A stretch of 64,000 bases of DNA from Marinactinospora thermotolerans DSM 45154 (GTDB lineage: Bacteria > Actinomycetota > Actinomycetes > Streptosporangiales > Streptosporangiaceae), in the NCBI RefSeq assembly GCF_900167435.1, contig NZ_FUWS01000013.1, positions 83,926 to 147,925 of the forward strand, in the 5' to 3' direction. Shown here piece by piece: positions 25,724 through 35,002 of the stretch (position 1 is the stretch's first letter; each line of letters opens with the position of its first letter). Both the position numbers and the translations under genes were made by a program. Below the pieces are notes generated by a model. The model worked only from the letters and a program-made list of their open reading frames with translations. It was not told the origin of the DNA and did no database searches.

Positions 25724-26392
25724 GTGCCCGCGGTGGTCCGGGTGGTACTGGCCGACGACGAGGCGATGTTCCGGGCGGGGATACGGGCGATCCTGTCGGC
25801 CGATCCCGAGGTGGAGGTGGTCGCCGAGGCCGTGAACGGCCGCGAACTGGTCGAGGCCGCGCGTTCCCACCGGCCCGACGTGGCCTTGGTGGACATCCAG
25901 ATGCCCCGGCTGGACGGTCTCGCCGCCGTCCCGCAGGTGCGCGCGCACTCGCCCGGAACCGCGGTGGTCATGCTGACCACGTTCGGCAGGGACGAGTACA
26001 TCGCCCGGGCGCTCCAGGAGGGCGCGAGCGGGTTCCTGTTGAAGGCGGGGGACCCTCGCGAGCTCATCGCCGCGGTGCGCGCCACCGCCGAGGGGGGCGC
26101 CTATCTCTCGCCCGTGGTGGCGCGGCGGGTCATCACCGAGTTCCGCGGCCGGGGCCCGGCTCGCGGGGCCGCGCTGGATCGCGTCGGGGGGCTCAGTCCG
26201 CGCGAGCGAGAGACGCTGGCCCTGCTGGGCACCGGGATGTCCAACGCCGAGATCGCCCGGCGCCTGTTCGTCTCCGAGGAGACGGTGAAGTCGCACGTGA
26301 AGGCGGTGCTGGCCGGGTTGGGGGTGCGCAACCGGGTGCAGGCGGCGATCATCGCGCACGAGGCCGGGCTCGTGGGCGACGTCCCCGACTGA
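25724..26392 (+). CDS. NarL/FixJ-family response regulator
   Basis: This 222-residue protein has a receiver domain at 1-120 with the acidic pocket (VVLADDEAMF), the phospho-Asp in VALVDIQMPRLDG, the switch Thr in VVMLTTFG and Lys in GFLLKAGD. A LuxR-type helix-turn-helix follows at about 155-215 (LSPRERETLALLGTGMSNAE and SEETVKSHVKAVLAGLGVRN). The GTG start at 25724 is nine bases after AGGA. It lies 21 bases behind the sensor kinase and forms one two-component system with it. Its target genes are unknown. Confidence 0.93.
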   Translation: MPAVVRVVLADDEAMFRAGIRAILSADPEVEVVAEAVNGRELVEAARSHRPDVALVDIQMPRLDGLAAVPQVRAHSPGTAVVMLTTFGRDEYIARALQEGASGFLLKAGDPRELIAAVRATAEGGAYLSPVVARRVITEFRGRGPARGAALDRVGGLSPRERETLALLGTGMSNAEIARRLFVSEETVKSHVKAVLAGLGVRNRVQAAIIAHEAGLVGDVPD

Positions 26393-26443
26393 ATAAACCC
26401 GTTGTCCTTCGCCGCGCGATCCGACACACTCTCCGAACAAGAC

Positions 26444-26458
26444 GAGACGACTCGTCTC
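26444..26458. promoter_or_regulatory. 7-1-7 inverted repeat, operator candidate
   Basis: GAGACGA, one base, TCGTCTC lies 16 bases before the start of a 59-residue ORF. It is perfectly symmetrical around one C and resembles TetR-type operators. No cognate regulator is adjacent. Confidence 0.45.
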
Positions 26459-26474
26459 ATAGAGGGGAGAATCG

Positions 26475-26654
26475 ATGACCAGAGGACGCAAGGACATGTC
26501 GAGCATCGGCGGCCGGCACGACGCGGTCCCCCGATCGGCCATGCGCGGCACCCCGGGCACCACGAGAACCGGACGGGCCGGCGACCCCGGGGCCTCGCGC
26601 CGGGAGATCCTGCGCCGGCTGCGGGAGGACCGCGCCCGAGGCGACCGCTCGTGA
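26475..26654 (+). CDS. small basic hypothetical protein
   Basis: This 59-residue ORF starts at ATG 26475 after a strong AGGGGAGA. The sequence is rich in Arg and Gly (MTRGRKDMSSIGGRHDAVPR) and ends in a basic amphipathic helix, SRREILRRLREDRARGDR, suggesting nucleic-acid or membrane contact. No homologue comes to mind. The good ribosome-binding site and the symmetrical site upstream support a real gene. Confidence 0.5.
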   Translation: MTRGRKDMSSIGGRHDAVPRSAMRGTPGTTRTGRAGDPGASRREILRRLREDRARGDRS

Positions 26655-26662
26655 ACGAAGGA

Positions 26663-26698
26663 GGCCCGGCCCGCCCACACCTTGGGACGGACCGGGCC
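26663..26698. terminator. terminator hairpin downstream of citrate synthase
   Basis: GGCCCGG at 26663-26669 pairs with CCGGGCC at 26692-26698, with additional pairs inside the stem. It lies between the convergent small ORF and gltA stops and can serve both directions. Confidence 0.65.
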
Positions 26699-26720
26699 GA
26701 CGATGCCCCGGCGGAAAAGG

Positions 26721-28010
<1,290 letters not shown>

Positions 28011-28456
28011 GCCGAATGCGACCTTTCCGGAAGGGAAGAGGCTAGGCCGGGCGACCCGCCACCCCGTTGATCTCGATCCCACTTCCCGCGGCCCCTCCGG
28101 GACAACCGACACCGCCCCGAAGGTCCATCATCGTCACCTGAACTTCCCGAAAGAATTCTGGATAAGATAATTACGCCGCTAAGTGATATTTACATCAGGT
28201 AAAACGATAAGCGTAGCGGCATCCTATAACCGCAGGAGAAGTGGATCAAGTGGCACATGCCACATCACCGGAAAGATGTGGCGCATTTAGACAGAGCATA
28301 AAGTTCTACGGGTTTTACCCGCAGGGCCGGGAGTTCGTCGGAAAACACAATGGTGTACCATGCCCGCGCCCCGGCCCCGGTGCCCCACGGAGCGGTGGAG
28401 CCGCCACGCCCCCCGAAGAGGCACCCACGGCCCGCCCGCCCCGGAGGGAACCGTCC
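28011..28456. other. intergenic region with an A/T-rich core upstream of gltA
   Basis: No convincing gene is seen in these 446 bases. Positions about 28140-28350 are far richer in A and T than the rest of the window. They contain TTTAC/GTAAA around 28189-28203 and GTGGCA/TGCCAC around 28250-28263. A plus-strand frame opens at GTG 28241 after GGAGAA and runs to 28657. However, its second half is antisense to the LacI gene and low-complexity, so I do not call it. The stretch probably contains the gltA promoter on the minus strand. Confidence 0.55.
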
Positions 28457-29503
28457 TCACCCTCGCTGCTCAGTGCCCCCCGCAGGCCCCTCACGGCGCG
28501 ACCGCGGCACGGCCGTCGACTGGCGGACGACCAGGCGGGTGTCGAGATGGACGTGGTCACGGACCGGTCCCGCCGCCCGCACCGCCCGCACCGCCAGCTC
28601 CGCCGCCCGCTCCCCCATCTCGGTGACCGGCTGGGCGACGGTGGTCAGATCCAGTAGCGCGGCGACATCGTTGTCGTCGAAGCCCATCACCGACACGTCG
28701 CCGGGCACGTCGATCCCCGACCTGCGCGCCACCTGCAGCACCCCCATCGCGACGTCATCGGACTCGGCGAACACCGCGGTCGGCGGCTCCGCCATCGACA
28801 GCAACCGCGCCATGGCCAGCGCCCCGCCCTGGTGGCCCGGCGGCTCGGTGACGACGACCGCCTCGGCTCCCGCCTCGGCCATGGCCGCCTCGTACCCCCG
28901 CAGCCGGTCCCGGGAACTCCACGAGAATCCGGTCTGGTCACGGGAGCACACATAGGCGACACGCCGGTGGCCGAGGTTGAGCAGGTGCCGCGTGGCCCCG
29001 GCGGCGGCCGCGGTGTCGTCGGTGAAGACACAGGCCCGGCCGGGGACCCGACGGCCGCAGAACACGACGGGCAGGCCGATCTCGTCCAGCCGCGCGACAG
29101 CGGTGTCGCCGAGGTCGAGCGCGACCGCGATGACCGCGTCGACGTTGCTGCGCAGCGGCAGTGAGCGGACGTAGGCGTCCAGCTCGTCGACGTCGCCCAC
29201 CTGGTAGACGAGCATGTCCTGGCCGCTCGCGCGCAACCGGGTGCTCACCCCCGCCAACGCGACACCGAAGAACCAGGGCTGAAGGAACGGGACGAGGACC
29301 GCGATCCGCCCGGTGACGCCGGTGACCAGGCTGGAGGCTCCGCGCGAGACGACGTAGCCGAGTTCGGCGGCCGCCCGCTCGACCTCGGCCCGTACCGCGG
29401 GGGCCACCCCGGAGGCCCCGCGCAGGGCCCGGGATACCGTCGACAGCGAGACCCCCGCACGCGCCGCGACATCACTCATGCGCGGGTGCTCGGGAAGCGG
29501 CAT
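28457..29503 (-). CDS. LacI-family transcriptional regulator
   Basis: This 348-residue repressor has an N-terminal LacI helix-turn-helix (MSDVAARAGVSLSTVSRALR) and a periplasmic-binding-protein-like sugar domain from about residue 65 to the end. That domain includes VFCGRRVPGRACVFTDD, HLLNLGHRRVAYVCS, FAESDDVAMGVLQVA and SVMGFDDNDVAALLDLTTVA. The start is taken as ATG 29503. Upstream ATGs at 29521 and 29530 fall inside an 18-bp palindrome. No sugar genes flank it, so its ligand and other targets are unknown. Confidence 0.9.
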   Translation of the reverse strand: MPLPEHPRMSDVAARAGVSLSTVSRALRGASGVAPAVRAEVERAAAELGYVVSRGASSLVTGVTGRIAVLVPFLQPWFFGVALAGVSTRLRASGQDMLVYQVGDVDELDAYVRSLPLRSNVDAVIAVALDLGDTAVARLDEIGLPVVFCGRRVPGRACVFTDDTAAAAGATRHLLNLGHRRVAYVCSRDQTGFSWSSRDRLRGYEAAMAEAGAEAVVVTEPPGHQGGALAMARLLSMAEPPTAVFAESDDVAMGVLQVARRSGIDVPGDVSVMGFDDNDVAALLDLTTVAQPVTEMGERAAELAVRAVRAAGPVRDHVHLDTRLVVRQSTAVPRSRREGPAGGTEQRG

Positions 29504-29520
29504 GTCCACGATGGTAGGCA

Positions 29521-29538
29521 TGCCGCTCATGAGCGGCA
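29521..29538. promoter_or_regulatory. LacI-type operator, probable autoregulation
   Basis: TGCCGCTCATGAGCGGCA is a perfect 18-bp palindrome located 18-35 bases upstream of the LacI-family start codon. LacI regulators bind symmetrical sites of this size next to their own genes. It would block transcription or translation start of the regulator gene itself. Confidence 0.7.
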
Positions 29539-29803
29539 ACGCCACCACCACCGGTCCGGAGCGACCGCGCGCCCTCGTCCCCGTCCCGCGGACGATGACC
29601 GCGGGCGCGCTGCCACCACGTCCGCCGGACGGGTGAACGGCGACGGCGGCACCGCGTCCCCCTTTCCGGTAACCGGAGAAACACAGAACGCGATTTCCAC
29701 CCCCGAAGCGCAACTGAAATCAGGTATTGAATCCACACCCCTTTCCTCACTCATCCCCATTCAACTCTTCTCTTCGGAAAAATGCCGGTGATACGATCAA
29801 TGA

Positions 29804-30469
29804 ATGGATCACACGGTTGGTCTGACCCTGGCCGAGGAACTCGCCCTCATCGCCCTGGGAGATCACGACGGAAAACCGATCCTCAACGAGACGGTTTTCC
29901 AAATCGGCCTGGCGGGTGCGATGCTGGCGGAGATGGCGATCCTGGGAAGAATCGACCTCTCCGGCGACCGCGTCACCGTCACCGACACCACCCCTACCGG
30001 TGACCCCCAGATCGACGCCCTACTGGACAGGATCGCCCAGGAGGCGAAACCGAGAAAGGTCCAGTGGTGGGTGGAGAAAATCAAGTCGAGCGCTCTCCAG
30101 AAAGGGACACTGGAACGTCTCGCCGCCCGGGGCGTGGTGAGCGAGAGCGAGCACCGTGTTCTGGGGATCCTCCCCATCCGGCGCTATCCCCAGGCCGACC
30201 CCGACCCCGAGACGCAGATCCGCTCGCGGATCCGCGCCGTCCTGGGGGGCGGCGCGGCCGACCAGCGCACGGCGGCGCTGATCGCCCTGATCGACGCCTG
30301 CGGAATGACGCGACGGCAGTTCCCCGAGGCGAGCAAGGGGCGGATCAAGCGGATCATCGAATCCGACCAGGCGGGCCGGTCCGTGAAAAAGGTGATCCAG
30401 TCGATCCATCTGGCCACCGCGGCGTCCATCGCGGTCATCGGCGCCGCGGGGGCCGCGAGCGCGGGGTGA
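29804..30469 (+). CDS. GPP34 (GOLPH3/Vps74-like) family protein
   Basis: This 221-residue protein belongs to the GPP34 family, common in actinobacteria and related in fold to Golgi phosphoprotein 3. It has the signature LTLAEELALIALGDHDGKPI, then FQIGLAGAMLAEMAILGRID, the middle LERLAARGVVSESEHRVLGI, and the conserved YPQADP. The bacterial role is unknown. The start ATG 29804 lies six bases after TACGAT (29792-29797) with no Shine-Dalgarno site, so a leaderless message is likely. The C-terminus has a short hydrophobic stretch. Confidence 0.87.
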   Translation: MDHTVGLTLAEELALIALGDHDGKPILNETVFQIGLAGAMLAEMAILGRIDLSGDRVTVTDTTPTGDPQIDALLDRIAQEAKPRKVQWWVEKIKSSALQKGTLERLAARGVVSESEHRVLGILPIRRYPQADPDPETQIRSRIRAVLGGGAADQRTAALIALIDACGMTRRQFPEASKGRIKRIIESDQAGRSVKKVIQSIHLATAASIAVIGAAGAASAG

Positions 30470-30995
30470 ACCACACCCCGCGCCGATGACGCGCGGTGCC
30501 CGGTACGACCGGACTCCTCCTCACCTCCGTGGAGACGGCACGGCGCCTCACGCTCCCACGCCTGCGGCCCGACAGTCTCGACACACCAGCACCCGGGCAG
30601 GCCCCGTGCCCCGCCCGAGAGAGGACACGCGCCCAGGGCGCCAAGGAACAACTTGCGGCATCTGAAAGACGCAACGCTTTACACGTGTCATATTCTCGTC
30701 ATTTTTACGCCATATGACTGTTTCCGGAACGCGTCTCTCCCGGCAGCGTGACCACTCTTTGCGGCGTCTCGTTCCGCGCTCGGCGTCCGCTTCGGCTCTC
30801 ACGGCCCCGCGTCAACGAGGAAAAGAGGCGGGAACCGGATTCCCCACGGAACAGGCCCGATCATCGAGACCGGCTCGTGGCCGCGGAGCACGTACCGCCC
30901 CGGACCGTCCCGGGCAGACAACGGCGCGGCCCGGGACGGCCACCGTCCTCTCCTCGTGGCACACGACCGCCACGGTCTCGCCCCTCTACGAGAAC
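30470..30995. other. non-coding stretch without recognisable gene
   Basis: This lies between the GPP34 stop and the tRNA-Ser terminator. Open frames here are low-complexity and lack ribosome-binding sites. A short A/T-rich patch near 30670-30725 is the only base-composition anomaly. I see no RNA motif. Confidence 0.5.
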
Positions 30996-31042
30996 GGACC
31001 CGCTCGGGCGCGCGCGACCTGGCCACGCGCCCGAGCGGGTCC
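30996..31042 (-). terminator. terminator of tRNA-Ser
   Basis: A perfect 17-bp inverted repeat (30996-31012 with 31026-31042) has a 13-base loop and begins seven bases downstream of the mature tRNA end. Confidence 0.8.
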
Positions 31043-31048
31043 TCTCGG

Positions 31049-31136
31049 CGGAGGGTGTGGGATTTGAACCCACGAGGCCCCGTAAGGACCTAACGGTTTT
31101 CAAGACCGTCGCACTCGGCCACTATGCGAACCCTCC
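31049..31136 (-). tRNA. tRNA-Ser (anticodon TGA)
   Basis: The minus strand folds as a class II tRNA of 88 bases with a 7-bp acceptor stem (GGAGGGT / ACCCTCC), D-arm, anticodon loop CTTGAAA with TGA, a long variable arm, and GGGTTCAAATCCC T-arm. The discriminator base is G, as expected for serine. CCA is not encoded. Confidence 0.95.
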
Positions 31137-31172
31137 AGTCCCCGTCTCCGGGGTGCCGGAAACGATGCTAGC

Positions 31173-33116
31173 TCACCTCGGCCACGCGAACGCCTCCCCC
31201 ACGGTGGCCGCGAGTTCGAGGAAGGCCTCACGGGTGGCTGGATGCATCCGCTCCAGCACGACCTCGGCCCCCTCCTCCAGGTGCGCGTCCCACGGCACCC
31301 GGACCACCGTGCGCACCCGGTTGGCGAAGTGCCCTTCCAACCGGTCCAGGTCCACCGTGCTGCGCCCGTGCGGGCGCACCATCGCCAGCACCACCACCGC
31401 GCCGCGCACCAGGTAGCCGTACTCGTGCGCCTCCAACCAGTCCAGCGTGGCGCTGGCGCTGCGCGCCCCGTCCACCGACGGCGTGGTGACGACGATGATC
31501 TGGTCGGCCAGCCCCAGCACCCCGCGCATCGCCGAGTGCAACAGCCCTGTCCCACAGTCGGTCAGGCACACGGTGTAGAAGTGCTCCAGCAGCCGCGACA
31601 CCTCGCGGTAGTCGGTCTCGCTGAACGCCTCCGACACCGCTGGATCCTGGTCGGAGGCCAGGATCTCCAACCGGCTGGGCGACTGCGAGGTGAACGCCCG
31701 GATATCGGCGTAGCGCTGGATCTGCTCCTTCTCGTTGAGGAGGTCGCGGATGGTCGCCGCGGTCTCCAGGTGCACCTTGTCCGACAGCGTGCCCCGGTCG
31801 GGGTTGGCGTCCACCGCCAGAACCCGGTCGCCGCGCAGCGACGCCAGCGTCGATCCCAGCGCGACCGTGGTCGTGGTCTTGCCCACCCCGCCCTTCAGCG
31901 AGAGCACCGCCAGTCGGTGGTGCCCGCCGGCCACGTGCGTACGCGCCCGTGCCACCAGTTCGCGGCGGCGCAACTCCGCCGCCGACTCGCCCGGATGCAC
32001 CAGCCCGAACGTCACCGCGTGTACTGCCTTGCGCCATCCACCCGCCGGAGGGCTGCGTCGCTCACGCACCAACGGTCCCAGCCCTCCATCGGGCACCGGC
32101 TGCGGCCCAGTCGCCACCGGCGGGACCTGCGCCCCCTCTGGCTGGGCGGGGAGGGCCGAACGGGCCCCGGGGTCCGGGGTCGACCGCTGCCACGCCGGCG
32201 CGGAGGCTCCGTCCCCTACTCCGGTGGGAGGGGACGCCCCCTCCGCGTCCGGTGGGGTGGGTGCCGTCCGGTGGGGCGGCGAAGGAGGCGTGAAGGGCTC
32301 GCGTGGTCCGGACGGGGCCCCCTGAGGCCGGGGCGACGCCGAGGGCGCCTCCGGAGCGGGCCCGCGACGCGAGGGCGGGAACGGCTCACCGTGGGGAGGG
32401 GCATGCGGCCCCGGCGTGTCCCCCTCCCACGGCCGTGGCATCGGGGTGTCCGGCTGCGGTGCGGGCGGAGCGGCGGGAGCGGGTGTGTCCGTGGCGGGGG
32501 AGGAAAGGTCCGCGTCCACCGGGGGCAACGGCTCGGGCTCGGGGAGGTCGTCCTCCGGCTCGGGAACGGGCGTCCGTGGTTCCCCGGCCACCGGAGGCGG
32601 GGTGGCAGTCCGTTCCGGGACAGCCGGCGGAACCGAAGGCGGGGTCGCAGTCCGCTCCGAAACAGCCGGCGGAACCGAAGGCGGCGGGGGAACCACGGGC
32701 GGTCGCGGACCGGTGGGAGAGGCCGGCGGTTCGGCCTCCCGCGTGCCCTGTTGCGGTGGCCGTCCCGGCTCCCCCGCCCGGGACGGCGTACGCCAACGCG
32801 GCCCGGAGTCGTCGGATCGGCCGGGGCTGCGTTCCTCCCGTGGTGGCATGGCGGGCTGCCCCGGGAAGGGAGTGTGGCCGGAGGGCGGTAGCGGAACCGA
32901 GTAGGGCGACGCCGGCATCCCCCCACTCGTGGAGGGCCGGGCGTAGGGCGGCGGAGGCGGGATCGGTCCCACCTCGAAGTCGTCACCGAACCACTGGTCG
33001 GCGGGAGAGGGCGCCAGGTCCCCGGCCTCGTCGCCCGGCACCGCGTCGCGCTCGCGCTCATCGCCCGCTTCTCGCCCATCGGCGCGCTTGGGACCGTCGT
33101 GCTCTGTGTGTGCCAC
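31173..33116 (-). CDS. Pro-rich MinD/ParA-like ATPase (EspI-like)
   Basis: This 647-residue protein starts at GTG 33116, with AGGAGAAC at good spacing. The first ~350 residues are disordered and rich in Pro. They contain a tandem repeat around residues 165-195 (PPSVPPAVSERTAT followed by PPSVPPAVPERTAT). The C-terminal 270 residues are a MinD/ParA ATPase with deviant Walker A LSLKGGVGKTTTTVALGS and VLAVDANPDRGTLSD. The layout matches EspI/Rv3876-type proteins that accompany ESX (type VII) secretion. No ESX structural gene is in the window, so this copy is an orphan here. Confidence 0.85.
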   Translation of the reverse strand: MAHTEHDGPKRADGREAGDERERDAVPGDEAGDLAPSPADQWFGDDFEVGPIPPPPPYARPSTSGGMPASPYSVPLPPSGHTPFPGQPAMPPREERSPGRSDDSGPRWRTPSRAGEPGRPPQQGTREAEPPASPTGPRPPVVPPPPSVPPAVSERTATPPSVPPAVPERTATPPPVAGEPRTPVPEPEDDLPEPEPLPPVDADLSSPATDTPAPAAPPAPQPDTPMPRPWEGDTPGPHAPPHGEPFPPSRRGPAPEAPSASPRPQGAPSGPREPFTPPSPPHRTAPTPPDAEGASPPTGVGDGASAPAWQRSTPDPGARSALPAQPEGAQVPPVATGPQPVPDGGLGPLVRERRSPPAGGWRKAVHAVTFGLVHPGESAAELRRRELVARARTHVAGGHHRLAVLSLKGGVGKTTTTVALGSTLASLRGDRVLAVDANPDRGTLSDKVHLETAATIRDLLNEKEQIQRYADIRAFTSQSPSRLEILASDQDPAVSEAFSETDYREVSRLLEHFYTVCLTDCGTGLLHSAMRGVLGLADQIIVVTTPSVDGARSASATLDWLEAHEYGYLVRGAVVVLAMVRPHGRSTVDLDRLEGHFANRVRTVVRVPWDAHLEEGAEVVLERMHPATREAFLELAATVGEAFAWPR

Positions 33117-33338
33117 CGCGGTTCTCCTCATAGCGGGACATGCGGAACAAGGTGTGGGCACCGTCGAAACGGGCGGTGTGCCGCCGGACGCCCCGATCAG
33201 GTCATCCAGAGTCGCGACTTCTCCCCTCCCGCGTCAACTGCGTCAAAACTACCGAGGAGGAAACACCCGCGGAGAGGTGGAGGCCGACCAGTGGAAAAGA
33301 ATCCGGACCGGGAAAACGCCTGGGGGTAGCGTTCACGT

Positions 33339-34322
33339 ATGCGAGCGATTGTCATCAGTGAACCCGGCGGTCCCGACGTCCTCACCTGGTCCGAGGTCCC
33401 CGACCCTGTCGCGGGCCCCGGCGAGGCTCTGGTCGAGGTGACGGCTACCGCTGTGAACAGGGCCGATGTCAGCCAGCGGCAGGGTAGCTACCCGCCGCCG
33501 CCCGGTGCGCCGGAGTACCCGGGCCTGGAGTGCTCGGGGCGGATCGTGGAACTCGGTCCCCAGACCGAGGAGGCCGGGTGGAAGGTCGGTGACGAGGTCT
33601 GCGCGTTGCTCAGCGGTGGCGGGTACGCCGAACAGGTGGCGGTCCCCGTCGGCCAGTTGCTGCCGATCCCCTCGGGGGTCGGGCTCGTCGAGGCGGCGGC
33701 GCTTCCCGAGGTGGCCTGCACCGTGTGGTCGAACGTCTTCATGCGGGGCGGGCTGCGCTCGGGTGAGTCTCTCCTGGTCCATGGGGGCGGCAGCGGTATC
33801 GGGACGTTCGCGATCCAGCTCGCCCACGCTCGGGGGGCCCGTGTCCTCACCACGGCCGGCAGCAGGGAGAAGTTGGACCGCTGCCGCGAACTCGGCGCCG
33901 ACGTGGGCATCGACTACCACCGTGAGGACTTCGCCTCGCGGGTGAGGGAGGAGACGGGCGGGGCCGGCGTCGACGTGATCCTCGACATCATGGGCGGCTC
34001 CTACCTCGACGCGAACCTCCGCTCGCTGGCCGTGGGTGGACGACTGACCATCATCGGCCTCATGGGCGGGCGCAAGGCCGAAATCGATCTCGGCCGGATG
34101 CTGGTCAAGCGGCTGTCCGTGCACGCCACGACCCTGCGCTCGCGTCCCACCGCGGAGAAGGCGGAGATCGTCGCCCAGGTCGCCGAGCACGTGTGGCCCC
34201 TGGTCGAGGCGGGTTCCCTCCGGCCTATCGTGGATCGTGAGCTTCCCCTGTCGCAGGCGGCCGAGGCACATCGCATCATGGAATCGAGTGCGCACGTCGG
34301 CAAGATCGTGCTCACGAACTGA
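33339..34322 (+). CDS. NAD(P)H-quinone oxidoreductase, PIG3-like, zinc-independent MDR family
   Basis: This 327-residue member of the medium-chain dehydrogenase/reductase superfamily has the N-terminal barrel MRAIVISEPGGPDVLTWSEV, NRADVSQRQGSYPPPPG typical of the PIG3 branch, and the Rossmann nucleotide-binding loop HGGGSGIGTFAIQLA. Catalytic zinc cysteines are absent. It reduces quinones or related carbonyls with NADPH. The ATG follows TAGCGT by six bases (33327-33332), so the transcript may be leaderless. It lies 56 bases before the proteasome-activator gene, a pairing that recurs in actinobacteria. Confidence 0.92.
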   Translation: MRAIVISEPGGPDVLTWSEVPDPVAGPGEALVEVTATAVNRADVSQRQGSYPPPPGAPEYPGLECSGRIVELGPQTEEAGWKVGDEVCALLSGGGYAEQVAVPVGQLLPIPSGVGLVEAAALPEVACTVWSNVFMRGGLRSGESLLVHGGGSGIGTFAIQLAHARGARVLTTAGSREKLDRCRELGADVGIDYHREDFASRVREETGGAGVDVILDIMGGSYLDANLRSLAVGGRLTIIGLMGGRKAEIDLGRMLVKRLSVHATTLRSRPTAEKAEIVAQVAEHVWPLVEAGSLRPIVDRELPLSQAAEAHRIMESSAHVGKIVLTN

Positions 34323-34378
34323 CGAAGGCTTCGCCGCCCGTTGTCCCACACGTGAACAGGTCGCAAGGTGAGAGTTTG

Positions 34379-34954
34379 ATGAGCAACGGATTCAACGAAG
34401 AGCAACCGCACGTCCTGATCGTGGGCCCTGACGGCGCCCCCGTCGCGTCCGGCGAGGCTTCAGACCGAGAGGCCTCCGAGAAGTCCGACCACGAGTCGGA
34501 GGAGCGTCCGGTCACCGAAATGGTCGAGCAGCCGGCGAAGGTGATGCGCATCGGCAGCATGATCCGCCAGCTCCTCGAGGAGGTGAAGGCCGCGCCCCTG
34601 GACGAGGCCAGCCGGGCGCGGCTGAAGGAGATCCACGCCAGCTCCATCAAGGAGCTGGAGGACGGTCTGGCTCCGGAGCTGGTGAACGAGCTGGAACGAC
34701 TGTCGCTGCCCTTCACCGAGGGCGAGACCCCCAGCGACGCCGAGCTGCGGATCGCCCAGGCCCAGCTCGTGGGCTGGCTGGAAGGGCTGTTCCACGGCAT
34801 CCAGACGACGCTGTTCGCCCAGCAGATGGCCGCCCGCGCGCAGCTGGAGAACATGCGCAAGGCCCTGCCCTCGGGCCTGTCGCACAACGTCCAGGGTCAG
34901 GAGGTGCCTGGCGGGCACGGGCACCCCGGCCACGGTTCGGGCCCCTACCTGTAG
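34379..34954 (+). CDS. bpa: bacterial proteasome activator (Bpa/PafE)
   Basis: This 191-residue protein starts at ATG 34379, with AAGGTGAGAG upstream. The central helical core reads VMRIGSMIRQLLEEVKAAPL followed by ARLKEIHASSIKELEDGL, and then LVGWLEGLFHGIQTTLFAQQ. It matches Bpa/PafE, which forms a ring and opens the 20S proteasome gate without ATP. The C-terminus ends GPYL. This corresponds to the GQYL tail of mycobacterial PafE, which docks into the proteasome alpha ring. A Gly/His-rich linker precedes the tail. Confidence 0.94.
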   Translation: MSNGFNEEQPHVLIVGPDGAPVASGEASDREASEKSDHESEERPVTEMVEQPAKVMRIGSMIRQLLEEVKAAPLDEASRARLKEIHASSIKELEDGLAPELVNELERLSLPFTEGETPSDAELRIAQAQLVGWLEGLFHGIQTTLFAQQMAARAQLENMRKALPSGLSHNVQGQEVPGGHGHPGHGSGPYL

Positions 34955-34967
34955 GGGCCCCAGCACT

Positions 34968-34998
34968 GAGGGGCGGGCGCCACGGGCGCCCGCCCCTC
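34968..34998. terminator. bidirectional terminator between bpa and serS
   Basis: A perfect 14-bp inverted repeat (GAGGGGCGGGCGCC / GGCGCCCGCCCCTC) with a 3-base loop lies between the convergent genes. Confidence 0.85.
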
Positions 34999-35002
34999 GG
35001 CG

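Noticed and set aside
28241..28657. Plus-strand frame starting in the A/T-rich island
   Set aside because: GGAGAA lies too close to the GTG, the protein has no recognisable feature, and the second half is antisense to the LacI regulator.
30714..31067. Possible small gene before tRNA-Ser
   Set aside because: No ribosome-binding site, low-complexity Arg/Thr/Pro sequence, and it runs into the tRNA and its terminator.
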